Positions 1-7,861 of a stretch of 14,276 nucleotides of DNA are shown here, one piece after another. The stretch comes from an uncultured Gemella sp. (GTDB lineage: Bacteria; Bacillota; Bacilli; Staphylococcales; Gemellaceae), in assembly GCA_927911745.1 (NCBI GenBank), contig CAKMQF010000102.1:1-14276 (forward strand), given 5' to 3'. Below the pieces are notes generated by a model. That model saw only the letters and a program-made list of their open reading frames with translations. It did no database searches and was not told the origin of the DNA. Positions within the stretch are counted from its first letter, which is position 1; the number at the start of each line of letters is the position of its first letter. A program made the position numbers and the translations under genes.

Positions 1-87
1 AAACGTTGATATTATAGCGATTCCATCAATAATATAATCTTATATCAAAAAAAATTTCAAAATCGTCTACTTTTGTAGGCAAAGTAC

Positions 88-116
88 TTGAAATTTTTAA
101 AAAGGAAGAGTAAAAT
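88..116 (+). promoter_or_regulatory. Putative promoter of the RclA/Har-like reductase gene
   Basis: A TTGAAA -35 (88-93) and TAAAAT -10 (111-116) are separated by 17 bases. Transcription would start near 123 and give an untranslated leader of about 80 bases, which contains an AT-only hairpin. A start-stop ATG AAT TAA lies at 117-125 behind an AGGAAGAG sequence; I read it as part of the promoter/leader and not a gene. No other gene is visible in 1-200. Confidence 0.5.
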
Positions 117-201
117 ATGAATTAAATAGTTTCATCTTATATTTATTATTAAAATATAAAATATAAACAATAAAATTTTATAACAAAAGAGGAATTAAAT
201 T

Positions 202-1528
202 ATGGTTAAATAATGATTTATTAGTAGTAGGATTCGGTAAAGCCGGAAAAACTTTAGCAGCAACATTTGCTAAAGAAGGAAAAAAAGTAGCAGTAGTTGA
301 AGAAAGCAGTGCAATGTACGGTGGTACTTGTATCAATATCGGATGTATCCCAACTAAAACTTTAATCGTAGCTGCTGACAATAAAAAAGACTTCGCAGAA
401 GCTAAAGCTACAAGAGATGCTGTTGTATCTAAACTTAACGCTAAAAACTTCGCTATGTTAGACAATAGTCCAAACGTTGATGTTTACACAGCTCACGCTA
501 AATTCGTTTCTAACAAAGTAGTAGAAATTTCTGCTAACGGAGAAACTAAACAACTTGAAGGTGAAATCGTAGTAATTAATACTGGAGCTAAAAACAATGT
601 ATTACCAATTCCAGGATTAACAACTTCTAAAAATGTTTACGATAGCACTGAATTCCAACAATTAGAAAAAGCTCCTAAAACTCTAGGAATTATCGGTGGT
701 GGTAACATCGGATTAGAATTCGCTAACCTATACGCTCGTCTTGGAGTTAAAGTTACAGTAATTGACTTCGCTCCTGGAATCTTAGGAAGAGAAGATAAAG
801 ATATCGCTGAACTTGCTCAAGGATACTTAGAAGAAGCAGGAATCGAGTTCAAATTAGGAACTGCAACAAAAGAAATCCGCAACAACGGAGAACTTGTTGT
901 AGTTGATACAGAAAAATATGGTCCACTAGAATTCGAAGCAGTATTACATGCAACTGGACGTCGTGCTAACACTGAAGGATTAGGATTAGAAAACACTGAC
1001 ATCGAATTACGTCCAAATGGAACAATCGTAGTTGACGAATTCTGTCAAACAGCTGTAGAAAATGTATTCGCAGTTGGTGATGTTAACGGTGGATTACAAT
1101 TCACTTACGTATCATTAGATGACTTCAGAGTAGTTAACGGATACTTACACGGTAACAAAGAATACACAACTGCTGACCGTAAAAATGTACCTTACTCAAC
1201 ATTCATCTCTCCAGCATTATCTCACGTTGGATTACATAAAGAAGAGGCTGAAGCAGCATACCCTAACGTTGCAGTAGCATCTTTACCAGTTGCTAACATG
1301 CCTAGAGGAGCTGTTAACCAAGACCCACGTGGATTATTCCGTGTAACTGTAGACAAAGACACTAACTTAATTCTTGGAGCTACTTTATTCGGTAAAAACT
1401 CAGAAGAAATTATCAACTTAATTAAAATGGCAATTGATAACAAAATTCCTTACACTTACATCAGAGATCAAATCTTCACTCACCCAACAATGGCTGAGAA
1501 CTTAAATGATGTATTCAAATTAATCTAA
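202..1528 (+). CDS. rclA: RclA/Har-like pyridine nucleotide-disulfide oxidoreductase (probable hypothiocyanous acid reductase), frame-disrupted at codon 4
   Basis: This is a FAD- and NAD(P)H-dependent class I disulfide reductase, about 441 residues once the frame is repaired. Members of the RclA/Har branch (E. coli RclA, pneumococcal Har) reduce hypothiocyanous acid or related reactive chlorine species and protect against host peroxidase oxidants in the cytoplasm. Visible motifs in order: FAD Rossmann GFGKAGKTLA (residues about 10-19), redox-active Cys43-X4-Cys48 in GGTCINIGCIPTK, NAD(P)H site GGGNIGLEFA, FAD site AVGDVNGG, and the C-terminal HPTMAE with the His-Glu acid/base pair. The start is ATG 202, behind an AGAGG Shine-Dalgarno; ATG GTT AAA then meets TAA at 211-213. 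Removing one base there gives MVKYDLLVVGFGKAG. The fully open frame begins only after 202, and its first ATG (314) would delete the FAD loop. The family call is firm; the exact oxidant is inferred from relatives. Confidence 0.85.
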
Positions 1529-1535
1529 TAACTGC

Positions 1536-1585
1536 AAAAAGCTTAAAATCTCAATAATAATTTGAGGTTTTAAGCTTTTTTTGTT
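1536..1585 (+). terminator. Intrinsic terminator after the RclA/Har-like gene
   Basis: A 19-base-pair stem (1536-1554 with 1562-1580, one G-U pair) closes a 7-base loop and runs into a T-rich tail. It begins 7 bases after the stop codon. The A-tract on the 5' side means it could also work in the opposite direction. Confidence 0.9.
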
Positions 1586-1657
1586 TTGTTTAATAGAATT
1601 TCTACTATATAGATTTATAAAGTTTTCAAATAATTAAAAAAAATATGTCTATTCCCC

Positions 1658-1686
1658 TTTACAAATCAAGGCTTTTCTTGTATAAT
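1658..1686 (+). promoter_or_regulatory. Promoter of the symporter gene
   Basis: TTTACA (1658-1663) and a perfect TATAAT (1681-1686) are spaced by 17 bases, a near-consensus housekeeping promoter. The predicted start is near 1693. An AGAAGGAGA ribosome site (1722-1730) precedes the ATG at 1738. With the upstream terminator this makes the symporter a separate transcription unit. Confidence 0.85.
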
Positions 1687-1737
1687 GTACACATGTCTTT
1701 TTAAAAAATACAATAAAATAAAGAAGGAGATCGCACA

Positions 1738-2922
1738 ATGAGTTTATATAAAAGAATTCCATTAATAGCAAAACTTATTATCGCTGTAACATTAGGGATA
1801 GTTTTAGGAAGTACTCTACCAACGTCAATCATTAGAGTTTTCGTAACATTCTCATCTATTTTCAGCGCATTCTTAGGATTCACAATTCCACTTATTATCG
1901 TAGGATTTATCGTACCAGGTATCAGCCAAGTGTCAAACAACGCTGGTAAATTACTTGGATTATCAACAGGGGTTGCTTATATTTCTACAATTATCGCAGG
2001 AACATTCGCATTCCTATCAGCTCAAGCAGTATTACCAAGTATACTAGCTAACGCTACACTACAATCATTCAAAAACCCAGAGGATTTATTATTAAAACCT
2101 TTTATCGAGTTTAAAATGACTCCAATTTTTGATGTTACTACTGCTCTTATTATCTCATTCATCTTAGGAATCGGGATTTCAGCAACTCAATCAGAAGGAC
2201 TTAAACAAGGATTCGCAGACTTCGGGGAAATTATCGAAAAATTACTTGCTACAGTAATCATTCCACTTCTTCCATTCTACATCCTAGGTGTATTCATGAA
2301 CATCACAGCTTCTGGTGAAGTATTCAAGATTTTAAAAATCTTCGCTATGGTATTCGTAATTATCATTATTATGCACGTAATAATCATTATTATCCAATAC
2401 TTCGTAGCTGGAACAATCAACGGAAGAAACCCATTCAAGATGCTTGTTAACATTTTACCAGCATACATGACTGCAATCGGTACTCAATCATCAGCTGCTA
2501 CTATCCCAGTAACACTGAAAAGTACTAAAAAAATGGGTGTTGATAAAAATATCGCAAACTTCACTATTCCATTATTTGCGACTATCCACTTATCAGGAAG
2601 TACAATCACATTAACTACATGTGCATCTGCAGTATTCTGGTTACAAAACGGTGCTGCATTCCCATCAGCTGCAGTAATGATTAAATTCATCTTACTACTT
2701 GGAGTAACAATGGTAGCTGCTCCTGGGGTTCCTGGTGGAGGAGTTATGGCAGCTCTTGGATTATTACAATCAGTTCTTGGTTTCAATGAAATCATGTTAT
2801 CTCTAATGATCGCATTATACATCACTCAAGATAGCTTCGGAACTGCATGTAACATTTCTGGAGACGGAGCTTTATCAGCAATCGTTGATAAACTAAACAA
2901 AATCTTCTTCAAAAAGAAGTAG
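1738..2922 (+). CDS. Dicarboxylate/amino acid:cation symporter (DAACS family) with a non-acidic-substrate binding site
   Basis: This is a 394-residue polytopic membrane protein of the GltP/SstT superfamily, which imports amino acids or dicarboxylates with sodium or protons. Fold markers: re-entrant hairpin 1 with TQSSAATIP (about 249-257), hairpin 2 with APGVPGGGVMAALG, and transmembrane helix 8 with QDSFGTACNISGD. Compared with the archaeal aspartate transporter GltPh, helix 8 keeps Asp394 (D365 here), Asn401 (N372) and Asp405 (D376), but Arg397, which holds the acidic side chain, is Gly368. The helix 7 NMDGT motif is HLSGS (284-288). Loss of the arginine argues against glutamate or aspartate and for a small neutral substrate such as serine or threonine, but this is inference. 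Start chosen by the strong ribosome site. Monocistronic, between its own promoter and terminator. Confidence 0.88.
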   Translation: MSLYKRIPLIAKLIIAVTLGIVLGSTLPTSIIRVFVTFSSIFSAFLGFTIPLIIVGFIVPGISQVSNNAGKLLGLSTGVAYISTIIAGTFAFLSAQAVLPSILANATLQSFKNPEDLLLKPFIEFKMTPIFDVTTALIISFILGIGISATQSEGLKQGFADFGEIIEKLLATVIIPLLPFYILGVFMNITASGEVFKILKIFAMVFVIIIIMHVIIIIIQYFVAGTINGRNPFKMLVNILPAYMTAIGTQSSAATIPVTLKSTKKMGVDKNIANFTIPLFATIHLSGSTITLTTCASAVFWLQNGAAFPSAAVMIKFILLLGVTMVAAPGVPGGGVMAALGLLQSVLGFNEIMLSLMIALYITQDSFGTACNISGDGALSAIVDKLNKIFFKKK

Positions 2923-2941
2923 ACTCACAAGCATAAAAACT

Positions 2942-2972
2942 ATCCCACAAACATAAGTTTGTGGGATTTTTC
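2942..2972 (+). terminator. Intrinsic terminator after the symporter gene
   Basis: A perfect 11-base-pair stem ATCCCACAAAC/GTTTGTGGGAT (2942-2952 and 2957-2967) with an ATAA loop is followed by TTTTTC, 19 bases after the stop codon. Confidence 0.92.
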
Positions 2973-3097
2973 ATATTCAAATAATTAGAGGCATCACACA
3001 CCACAATCAAAAGAACAAGTGCCTATTGAATCTACTTAAGTAAAAAACATTAACTTACAGGAGAGACTTTCAGCCCCTAAACATTATAATTAATTTC
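2973..3097. other. Non-coding stretch before the structured element
   Basis: I see no gene here. It contains a TACTTAAGTA palindrome and a perfect TATAAT at 3085-3090. If that is a -10 box, transcription would begin at about 3097, exactly at the first base of the structured element that follows. No convincing -35 stands 16-18 bases upstream, so this promoter is weak evidence only. Confidence 0.3.
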
Positions 3098-3237
3098 ACC
3101 TACTGTTTATAGTAGCTGCAGTAAAACATATAGTTTTACTTAGAAAATCAAAGACTACAGGCTTTAATTTTAGCCAGAAAGTCCTTTTGCAATGCAAAAG
3201 AATTGAAGGCGTCTAAAGCTACATTAAAACAGTAGGT
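3098..3237. other. Unassigned 140-base structured element (four-way junction): small RNA or miniature inverted-repeat element
   Basis: Outer arms ACCTACTGTTT (3098-3108) and AAACAGTAGGT (3227-3237) are perfect inverted repeats, followed inward by GTAGCT (3112-3117) and AGCTAC (3217-3222). Inside are three hairpins: AGTAAAAC/GTTTTACT (3120-3140); GACT..GGCT/AGCC..AGTC (3153-3183) with a small internal loop; and CTTTTGC/GCAAAAG (3184-3200, 3-base loop), which abuts the previous one. Together they draw a compact four-way junction. There is no open reading frame. It lies alone between two converging terminators. All stems are Watson-Crick, so the strand cannot be chosen. It could be a folded RNA or a mobile repeat with terminal inverted repeats; I see no target-site duplication. 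Confidence 0.55.
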
Positions 3238-3255
3238 TATCGAATAATACTTAAC

Positions 3256-3291
3256 AAAAAGCGACTCTTTTAACTTAATTCAGAGCCGCTT
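3256..3291 (-). terminator. Intrinsic terminator of the minus-strand EEP-fold gene
   Basis: On the minus strand AAGCGGCTC (3283-3291) pairs with GAGTCGCTT (3259-3267) through one G-U pair and continues into a TTTTT tract. On the plus strand the same position is an A-C mismatch, so it is oriented for the minus-strand gene that stops at 3300. Confidence 0.85.
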
Positions 3292-3299
3292 CTTTTATT

Positions 3300-4364
3300 C
3301 TATTTCAATTTATATCTTAGTTTTACCGGATTATGATCACTATATCTATACTCTTGATTTAGCGTCTCTACTTCTAGCACTTCTATATTATCACTAGCAA
3401 TATATCCATCGATAATAAAGCCATAAGTACCTTCACTATCCTTCACATAAGGCTTATTATTAAGTCTCGCAGAATTTTTACTTTCATCATACACTAAGTT
3501 AAATCCTGCAGGCAACATACTCTTATCTAAATTCTCAGCGCGCCATAATTCTTTTGGAACAACGTTAATTTCATCTTGTGTTAAAGTTTTTAACGACTGA
3601 TTAAAATCCGCTCCAACAAGAACATAATTACCTTTCTTATACTCATAATCGATAAATTCAAGAAGTTGTTTCATCTGAGCTTTTTTCCCAGAATTACCTT
3701 TATCATAAGCATCAAGGTGAGCATTAATCAACACTAGATGTTTATCACTATTTTCAACTTTTGTATAAATAACAGAGAATCCTCGTTTTAAATTAGCAAG
3801 TCTCTCTGGGAATGTGAATGGGATTGCCATTTGGAATCTTCTTGCATTCTCCACGTTGAAACTAGTCGCAGTATAGATACCACTCTTAACTTTCCCTAAC
3901 GGTGGTACTGGATAAGGTACATATCTAACCTTGAAATTATATGCTAAAATACTATTTAAACCTAGTATCTCATCAAATTTAGTAACTTGATTGATATTAT
4001 AGCTACGTTTTGAATCCTCATCTATCTCTTGTATAAAATTGACATTAGCATTCTCATTTTTAACTATCTCTGTAATATTTTTTATATTTTCTTCAACATG
4101 AGCTTTATCTAGTGGTAGAACCATCTTCCCACCATCCATAAAGAAGTCTTCATCTTTATCAAGACCCGCATATCCTATATTCCAGTTAAGAGCTGTGTAC
4201 TCTGTTCCTATCTTAGCGGTTTCTGAAGTACCTTGTTTAGTTACCTTCAAACTCTCAACACCGTTAGGACTATATTCTGTAGCCCATAAATATCCAACTA
4301 AACCTGCAAACCCTAAAATTCCCATAAGCAATAACCCTAATACTATCTTTAATATTTTTTTCAT
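3300..4364 (-). CDS. Membrane-anchored endonuclease/exonuclease/phosphatase (EEP) family protein
   Basis: About 354 residues. A lysine-rich N-terminus is followed by one hydrophobic segment (about residues 5-25), so the protein is probably anchored with its catalytic domain outside the membrane. The rest is an EEP (DNase I-like) fold with its metal-dependent catalytic signature in order: LNWNIGYAG (Asn), IQEID (Glu), NAHLDAYD (His and Asp), VGADFNQ (Asp-Asn) and YSDHNPVKL (Asp-His near the C-terminus). The family cleaves phosphodiester or phosphomonoester bonds in nucleic acids, phospholipids or other substrates; the substrate here cannot be read from sequence. I place the start at ATG 4362-4364 because GAGG lies 6 bases upstream. 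A longer reading from a TTG at 4392-4394 has no ribosome site. It follows the EamA gene by 92 bases on the same strand without a clear terminator, so the two may be cotranscribed. Confidence 0.83.
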   Translation of the reverse strand: MKKILKIVLGLLLMGILGFAGLVGYLWATEYSPNGVESLKVTKQGTSETAKIGTEYTALNWNIGYAGLDKDEDFFMDGGKMVLPLDKAHVEENIKNITEIVKNENANVNFIQEIDEDSKRSYNINQVTKFDEILGLNSILAYNFKVRYVPYPVPPLGKVKSGIYTATSFNVENARRFQMAIPFTFPERLANLKRGFSVIYTKVENSDKHLVLINAHLDAYDKGNSGKKAQMKQLLEFIDYEYKKGNYVLVGADFNQSLKTLTQDEINVVPKELWRAENLDKSMLPAGFNLVYDESKNSARLNNKPYVKDSEGTYGFIIDGYIASDNIEVLEVETLNQEYRYSDHNPVKLRYKLK

Positions 4365-4456
4365 CTTTAACCTCATAAAAAATAGAAGGAGCAAGGAAAT
4401 CTATTTATAAATCATGATTTTCAAGCTGCCCTCCATTAAATTTCATTATAAATTAT

Positions 4457-5350
4457 TTAATTACTCTTCTTATCTCTTAGTTGTGAAACTATAATACCTA
4501 CAAAGACGATAAGCATACCTATTCCTTCTCTTAGGCCTATGTGCTCACCAAGAATAAGTACTCCACCTATCGCAGCTACAACAGACTCTAAACTTAATAT
4601 TAACGATGCTGTATGCGGCGGAACATCTTTTTGTCCCACAATCTGTAAAGTGTATCCTACTCCACTAGAAAGTACCCCTATCGCAAGTAACGGCCAAATA
4701 ACGCTCATTATGTCCGCAAAGACGATTGTTTCCTTGAAAACAGCTAATACTAAACTTAATACAGATACTACGACTAATTGAACGATAGATAAGAACATTG
4801 AATTAACTCTAGCAGCTGAATAATCAATAACAATTATATGAATCCCGAATAGAACCGCACTGATTAGGACGATAATATCTCCCATCTCTAAAGTAAATTC
4901 TTCTTTTACCGATAAGAAATAAAAACCAATTACAGATAAAATTAATCCTATAATAAAGAATTTATTAAGCTTATTACCTAAGAATACCCCGATAAATGGT
5001 ACTATACAAATGTATAACACTGTAATAAATCCAGCTTTACCTGCTGTTGTCATCCCGATACCTATTTGTGAAATATACATTGCGAAAAATAATACTATTC
5101 CACAGATACCACCAAGTATCCAACTTTTATTTTTTGTTATTGGTTCTGCCAAAATCTTAGGATCCTGACTTCTATATAGACTTGGAATCAAAAGTGCTAC
5201 AGCACCAAGAAATACTACTGCGATTACTGATCTTATACCCACAACTGTAAGAGGCCCTAGAACCTTACTCGCAATATTTTGCCAGATAAAAGCTAATCCC
5301 CAAATAATCGTAACAATTATTAACAATAACTCTGAAATAAATTTTCTCAT
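4457..5350 (-). CDS. EamA/DMT superfamily permease
   Basis: A 297-residue hydrophobic protein with ten predicted membrane helices in two repeated EamA halves. Half 1 opens with the typical IIWGLAFIWQNIASK, and its GKAGFITVLYICIVPFIGVFLG is characteristic of the family. In half 2, PPHTASLILSLESVVAAIGGVLILGE is the matching end motif. Drug/metabolite transporters of this type mostly export amino acids or other small metabolites across the cytoplasmic membrane; the substrate is unknown here. The start ATG 5348-5350 has an AAGGTG ribosome site 6 bases upstream. The C-terminal tail LRDKKSN is short and charged, as is usual. It is the probable first gene of a two-gene unit with the EEP-fold gene. 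Confidence 0.9.
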   Translation of the reverse strand: MRKFISELLLIIVTIIWGLAFIWQNIASKVLGPLTVVGIRSVIAVVFLGAVALLIPSLYRSQDPKILAEPITKNKSWILGGICGIVLFFAMYISQIGIGMTTAGKAGFITVLYICIVPFIGVFLGNKLNKFFIIGLILSVIGFYFLSVKEEFTLEMGDIIVLISAVLFGIHIIVIDYSAARVNSMFLSIVQLVVVSVLSLVLAVFKETIVFADIMSVIWPLLAIGVLSSGVGYTLQIVGQKDVPPHTASLILSLESVVAAIGGVLILGEHIGLREGIGMLIVFVGIIVSQLRDKKSN

Positions 5351-5368
5351 TAATACACCTTTCCTATA

Positions 5369-5429
5369 AATTTTCTATGAATTTTAAAATTCTAAAAGTA
5401 TTCACTATCATAGCAATAAATACATTATA
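5369..5429 (-). promoter_or_regulatory. Tentative -10 box and degenerate CodY-like site upstream of the EamA gene
   Basis: TATAAT on the minus strand (5424-5429) gives a start near 5417, but no good -35 is spaced correctly. AATTTTCTATGAATT (5369-5383) matches the CodY consensus AATTTTCWGAAAATT at 12 of 15 positions and lies in the leader, where a bound repressor could act as a roadblock. Both are weak alone. Confidence 0.28.
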
Positions 5430-5556
5430 CTTTTATAATTTTATACGTTATTAACAAAAAATTCAACTGTTAGCATTCCATACACTGGTATTATTAAATA
5501 CAACTTTTCTCAACCACTATTTCCTCGGAAATACTCTAAAATTTCTAGCGATAATC
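5430..5556. other. Non-coding spacer between opp1 and the EamA gene
   Basis: I see no gene, repeat family or RNA here. The only structure noted is a short ATTTCC/GGAAAT palindrome near 5518-5531. Confidence 0.4.
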
Positions 5557-5613
5557 AAAAAAGAGCGACTCGGAGATATCTATTTCATCGAAATATTCAT
5601 CTTCAAGTCACCC
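5557..5613 (-). terminator. Intrinsic terminator of opp1
   Basis: On the minus strand GGGTGACTTG (5604-5613) pairs along its whole length with CGAGTCGCTC (5563-5572), counting G-U pairs. An inner ATTTC/GAAAT hairpin follows, and the stem runs into TTTTTT (5557-5562). It lies about 120 bases past the opp1 stop. A smaller AATAAAAC/GTTTTATT hairpin (5671-5689) stands between without a U-tract. Confidence 0.8.
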
Positions 5614-5730
5614 TTAGTTATTTTAACTTAATATTTACAATATAAACAATTATACACGTCATAATAATCTAATAAAACGAGGTTTTATTCATGTTTTTTC
5701 TAATCTAATTTCATATTCAATCACTATATA

Positions 5731-7530
5731 TTATTTTTCAGGAGCTTCTTTTGTTAGTTCTAGATTTTCTACACTTAATCGTCCTTTTGTGAAGTCTTCA
5801 ACATTGAAGTGTTTTACTCTCTTGTTAACATATGTGATTTCTGTATCCCAACTTAGTCCAAAAATGGTAATTCATCTGCAATTAAATCATCGAATTTGTT
5901 ATATGCTTCTTTTAGTTTATTATCATCGAACATTTCATCTGATCTTTGCTCTTTGAAGGCTTCATCGATTTTGTCGCTAGTGTATCTGAAGTAGTTGAAT
6001 TGTGACTGGCGTCCGAACAGTTCTTGACGACTTGGGTCTGAGCCGTGGTGACCCGCACCTAAGAATAAATCAATTTGTGGATCATCTCCTAGTACACGTT
6101 GATCCCATTCTTTTTTACCCATTAATTTATTATCTAGTAATTTAACATCTAGACCTACTTCTTTCCATGATTTAATGAATGTATCAGCTAACGCTTGATC
6201 GTAGTTATTTCCACCTTGGAAGGCAAAGTTGAATACAAGTTTATTACCTTTGTTGTCTTCTCTTAGACCATCTCCATCTACATCTTTGTATCCTGCTTCA
6301 TCTAATAATTTTTTAGCTTTTTCTACATCTTTTTTAACGACAGTAGCTTTTTCATTTCTTAGTTTTCCTACTGTTGGTGGATATAGAGCTGAACCTGTTG
6401 GTGTAAAGCGTAATCCTTTATAGATTTTCTCATTAATTTGATCACGGTCAACTGCATATAAGAAGGCTTGTCTTACATTTTTATTATTAAATTTAGTATT
6501 TTCTAATGGTACATTTTCTTTTTTCTCTTTTATCATATTTACCAAATTTAAATCCTACAAATGACATGAATGAAGATGGTTGTCCTAGTAGTTCACCATT
6601 TTTCGCATCTTTTAATCCTTCATAAACTGTTGTGTTGATGTCAGTTAAGTAGTCTATTTCACCATTTTTAAGTATTTGACTCGCTTGTGCTGGTGCTACT
6701 GCTTTGAATTCGACTTTAGGCACTTTTATCTCATCTTTTTTATAGTAGTATGGGTTGGCTTCAGCTATAACACTCTCACCTTGTACTTCTTTTGTTATTA
6801 CATAAGGACCATATGATAATGGACGTTTTGTTAATTCAGCTTCTCCAAATCTTGCAAAGTCAGTTACTTTTGCGATTTGTTTTGCATTAGAGAATGCGTA
6901 GATAAATCCATCTCCCCATAACATTGAAGGTGATAACTTACTATATTTAATAACTACAGTTTTGTCATCCTTCGCTTGAATACCTGAGATTGTCTTAGCT
7001 TTTCCTTCGTGATAATCTTTCATACCTTCGATAAGCTCAAATGAACCGTTATATCTTACATTTTCTGTGTATTTTGGATTCCCTAGTAGTTCATAACTAG
7101 CGATTATATCTTTTGATGTAAGATCTTCTCCATTATTCCATTTCACACCATCGTGAATCGTTAAGGTTGCTTCATTTTTATCTTTGTCTATGTGTAATTT
7201 TACAGGTGCATCCTTATCATCTAACTTATATTTCAACGCATCATCTACTGGGAAAGTTTTTCCGAATACTGTTTCTGTAATAACTCCATCAGCCTTGTTA
7301 GCGTGTAGTACTGGGTGAAATAATCCAACAAATGGGCTATTTGTTAGTATTCCATATTTGAATGTAGCATCCTTTACTGTATTCCCTCCATTATCCGCAG
7401 ATACTTTGAAGTCTACTTTTGCTTTAGTTTGATTTTGGTTACTGTTATTTGAGCCTGTAGTACATCCTGCTAATAAAATTGATAATGCAAATACAGAACT
7501 GAATACTGATAATATTTTTCTTTGTTTCAT
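5731..7530 (-). CDS. opp1: oligopeptide ABC transporter substrate-binding lipoprotein (two frameshifts)
   Basis: About 599 residues when repaired. This is a SBP_bac_5 (OppA/AmiA/AliA-like) protein that captures extracellular peptides for an ABC permease and is anchored to the outer face of the membrane. The signal peptide ends in a lipobox (ILLAGC, Cys23). Family segments include VKWNNGEDLTSKDI, LSYGPYVITKEV, NPYYYKKDEI, APAQASQILKNGEIDY and RQAFLYAVDRDQINEKIYKG. Two single-base indels break it. One is an extra A in the AAAA run at 6528-6531, just before KEKKENVP. The other is a missing base in the 5-base run at 5860-5864; repair there restores PFFGLSWDTEITYVNKRVKHF and a stop at 5731. Start ATG 7528-7530 has an AGGAGA site 9 bases upstream. 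It is the only paralogue behind a leader-peptide attenuator. No permease or ATPase gene is nearby. Confidence 0.85.
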
Positions 7531-7589
7531 AGTTAATTTTCTCCTGAATAATAGTGTTAATTTTAAGACGTTTATATATTTAACCTACT

Positions 7590-7635
7590 CTAAAAAAGAG
7601 AAAAATGCCGCATTAGTTTATTTTACTATGCGGCA
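7590..7635 (-). terminator. Attenuator terminator upstream of opp1
   Basis: On the minus strand TGCCGCATAGT (7625-7635) pairs with ACTAATGCGGCA (7606-7617), with one bulged A and a 7-base loop, and is followed by TTTTTCTCTTTTTT. It lies 75 bases before the opp1 start codon, with no promoter of its own between. Confidence 0.85.
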
Positions 7636-7745
7636 CTATCGAATTTTTAGTACATTGATAATTACAAATTTCCTACCTTGCCGACATAGACACTTTTTAG
7701 AGCACGCTAAAATTGTGTCTATGTCGTTAAAACATACACACAATA

Positions 7746-7790
7746 TTATCTACGCCATTGCCAAGATTGAATATTGAAATTTTGTTTCAT
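7746..7790 (-). CDS. 14-residue Trp/Arg leader peptide controlling opp1
   Basis: The peptide is MKQNFNIQSWQWRR, stop TAA. A perfect AGGAGG (7797-7802) lies 6 bases before the ATG, a better ribosome site than that of opp1 itself. Two Trp codons (TGG CAA TGG) and two Arg codons (CGT AGA) sit at the very end, as in classic attenuator leaders. The E. coli trp leader is also 14 residues and carries Trp-Trp-Arg at the same place; that is analogy, not homology. There is no signal sequence, so a secreted pheromone is unlikely. It is placed after its own promoter and immediately before the alternative RNA hairpins, which is the main reason to call it a regulatory peptide. Confidence 0.72.
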   Translation of the reverse strand: MKQNFNIQSWQWRR

Positions 7791-7861
7791 GGTAGTCCTC
7801 CTAATCATTAAGTTTTTCATTTTAGTTATAATGAAAAATCTTTTGTACTTTTGTTGTATTT

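Larger units (their letters stand above)
7590..7790 (-). promoter_or_regulatory. trp-type transcription attenuator in the opp1 leader
   Basis: Segments are in minus-strand order. Segment 0, GTGTGTATG (7741-7733), begins 4 bases after the leader stop codon. It can pair (8 of 9) with the inner part of segment 1, CGACATAGACAC (7726-7715). Segment 1 pairs perfectly (12 bp) with segment 2, GTGTCTATGTCG (7693-7682). The end of segment 2, CTATGTCGGCA (7689-7679), pairs over 10 bp with one bulge with segment 3, TGCCGCATAG (7635-7626). Segment 3 is also the 5' arm of the terminator. So 0:1 plus 2:3 excludes termination, and 1:2 plus 3:4 permits it. A ribosome at the leader stop would cover segment 0; one held at the Trp codons would leave it free. 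This predicts opp1 transcription when charged tRNA-Trp is scarce. The pairings are seen; the mechanism is inferred. Confidence 0.75.

Noticed and set aside
178..465. Minus-strand open frame opposite the reductase gene, and similar antisense frames elsewhere
   Set aside because: They lie inside well-identified genes on the other strand and have no ribosome sites or recognisable domains.
3098..3237. Insertion sequence or CRISPR fragment
   Set aside because: No transposase frame, no target-site duplication and no regularly spaced repeats; the inverted arms are better described as an RNA fold or a small non-coding repeat.
4365..4394. TTG start extending the EEP-fold protein by ten residues
   Set aside because: No ribosome site precedes the TTG, whereas GAGG lies 6 bases before ATG 4364.
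7746..7790. WQWRR resembles the lactoferricin core, suggesting an antimicrobial peptide
   Set aside because: The frame has no export signal or processing genes, and its position before alternative hairpins explains it better as an attenuator leader.
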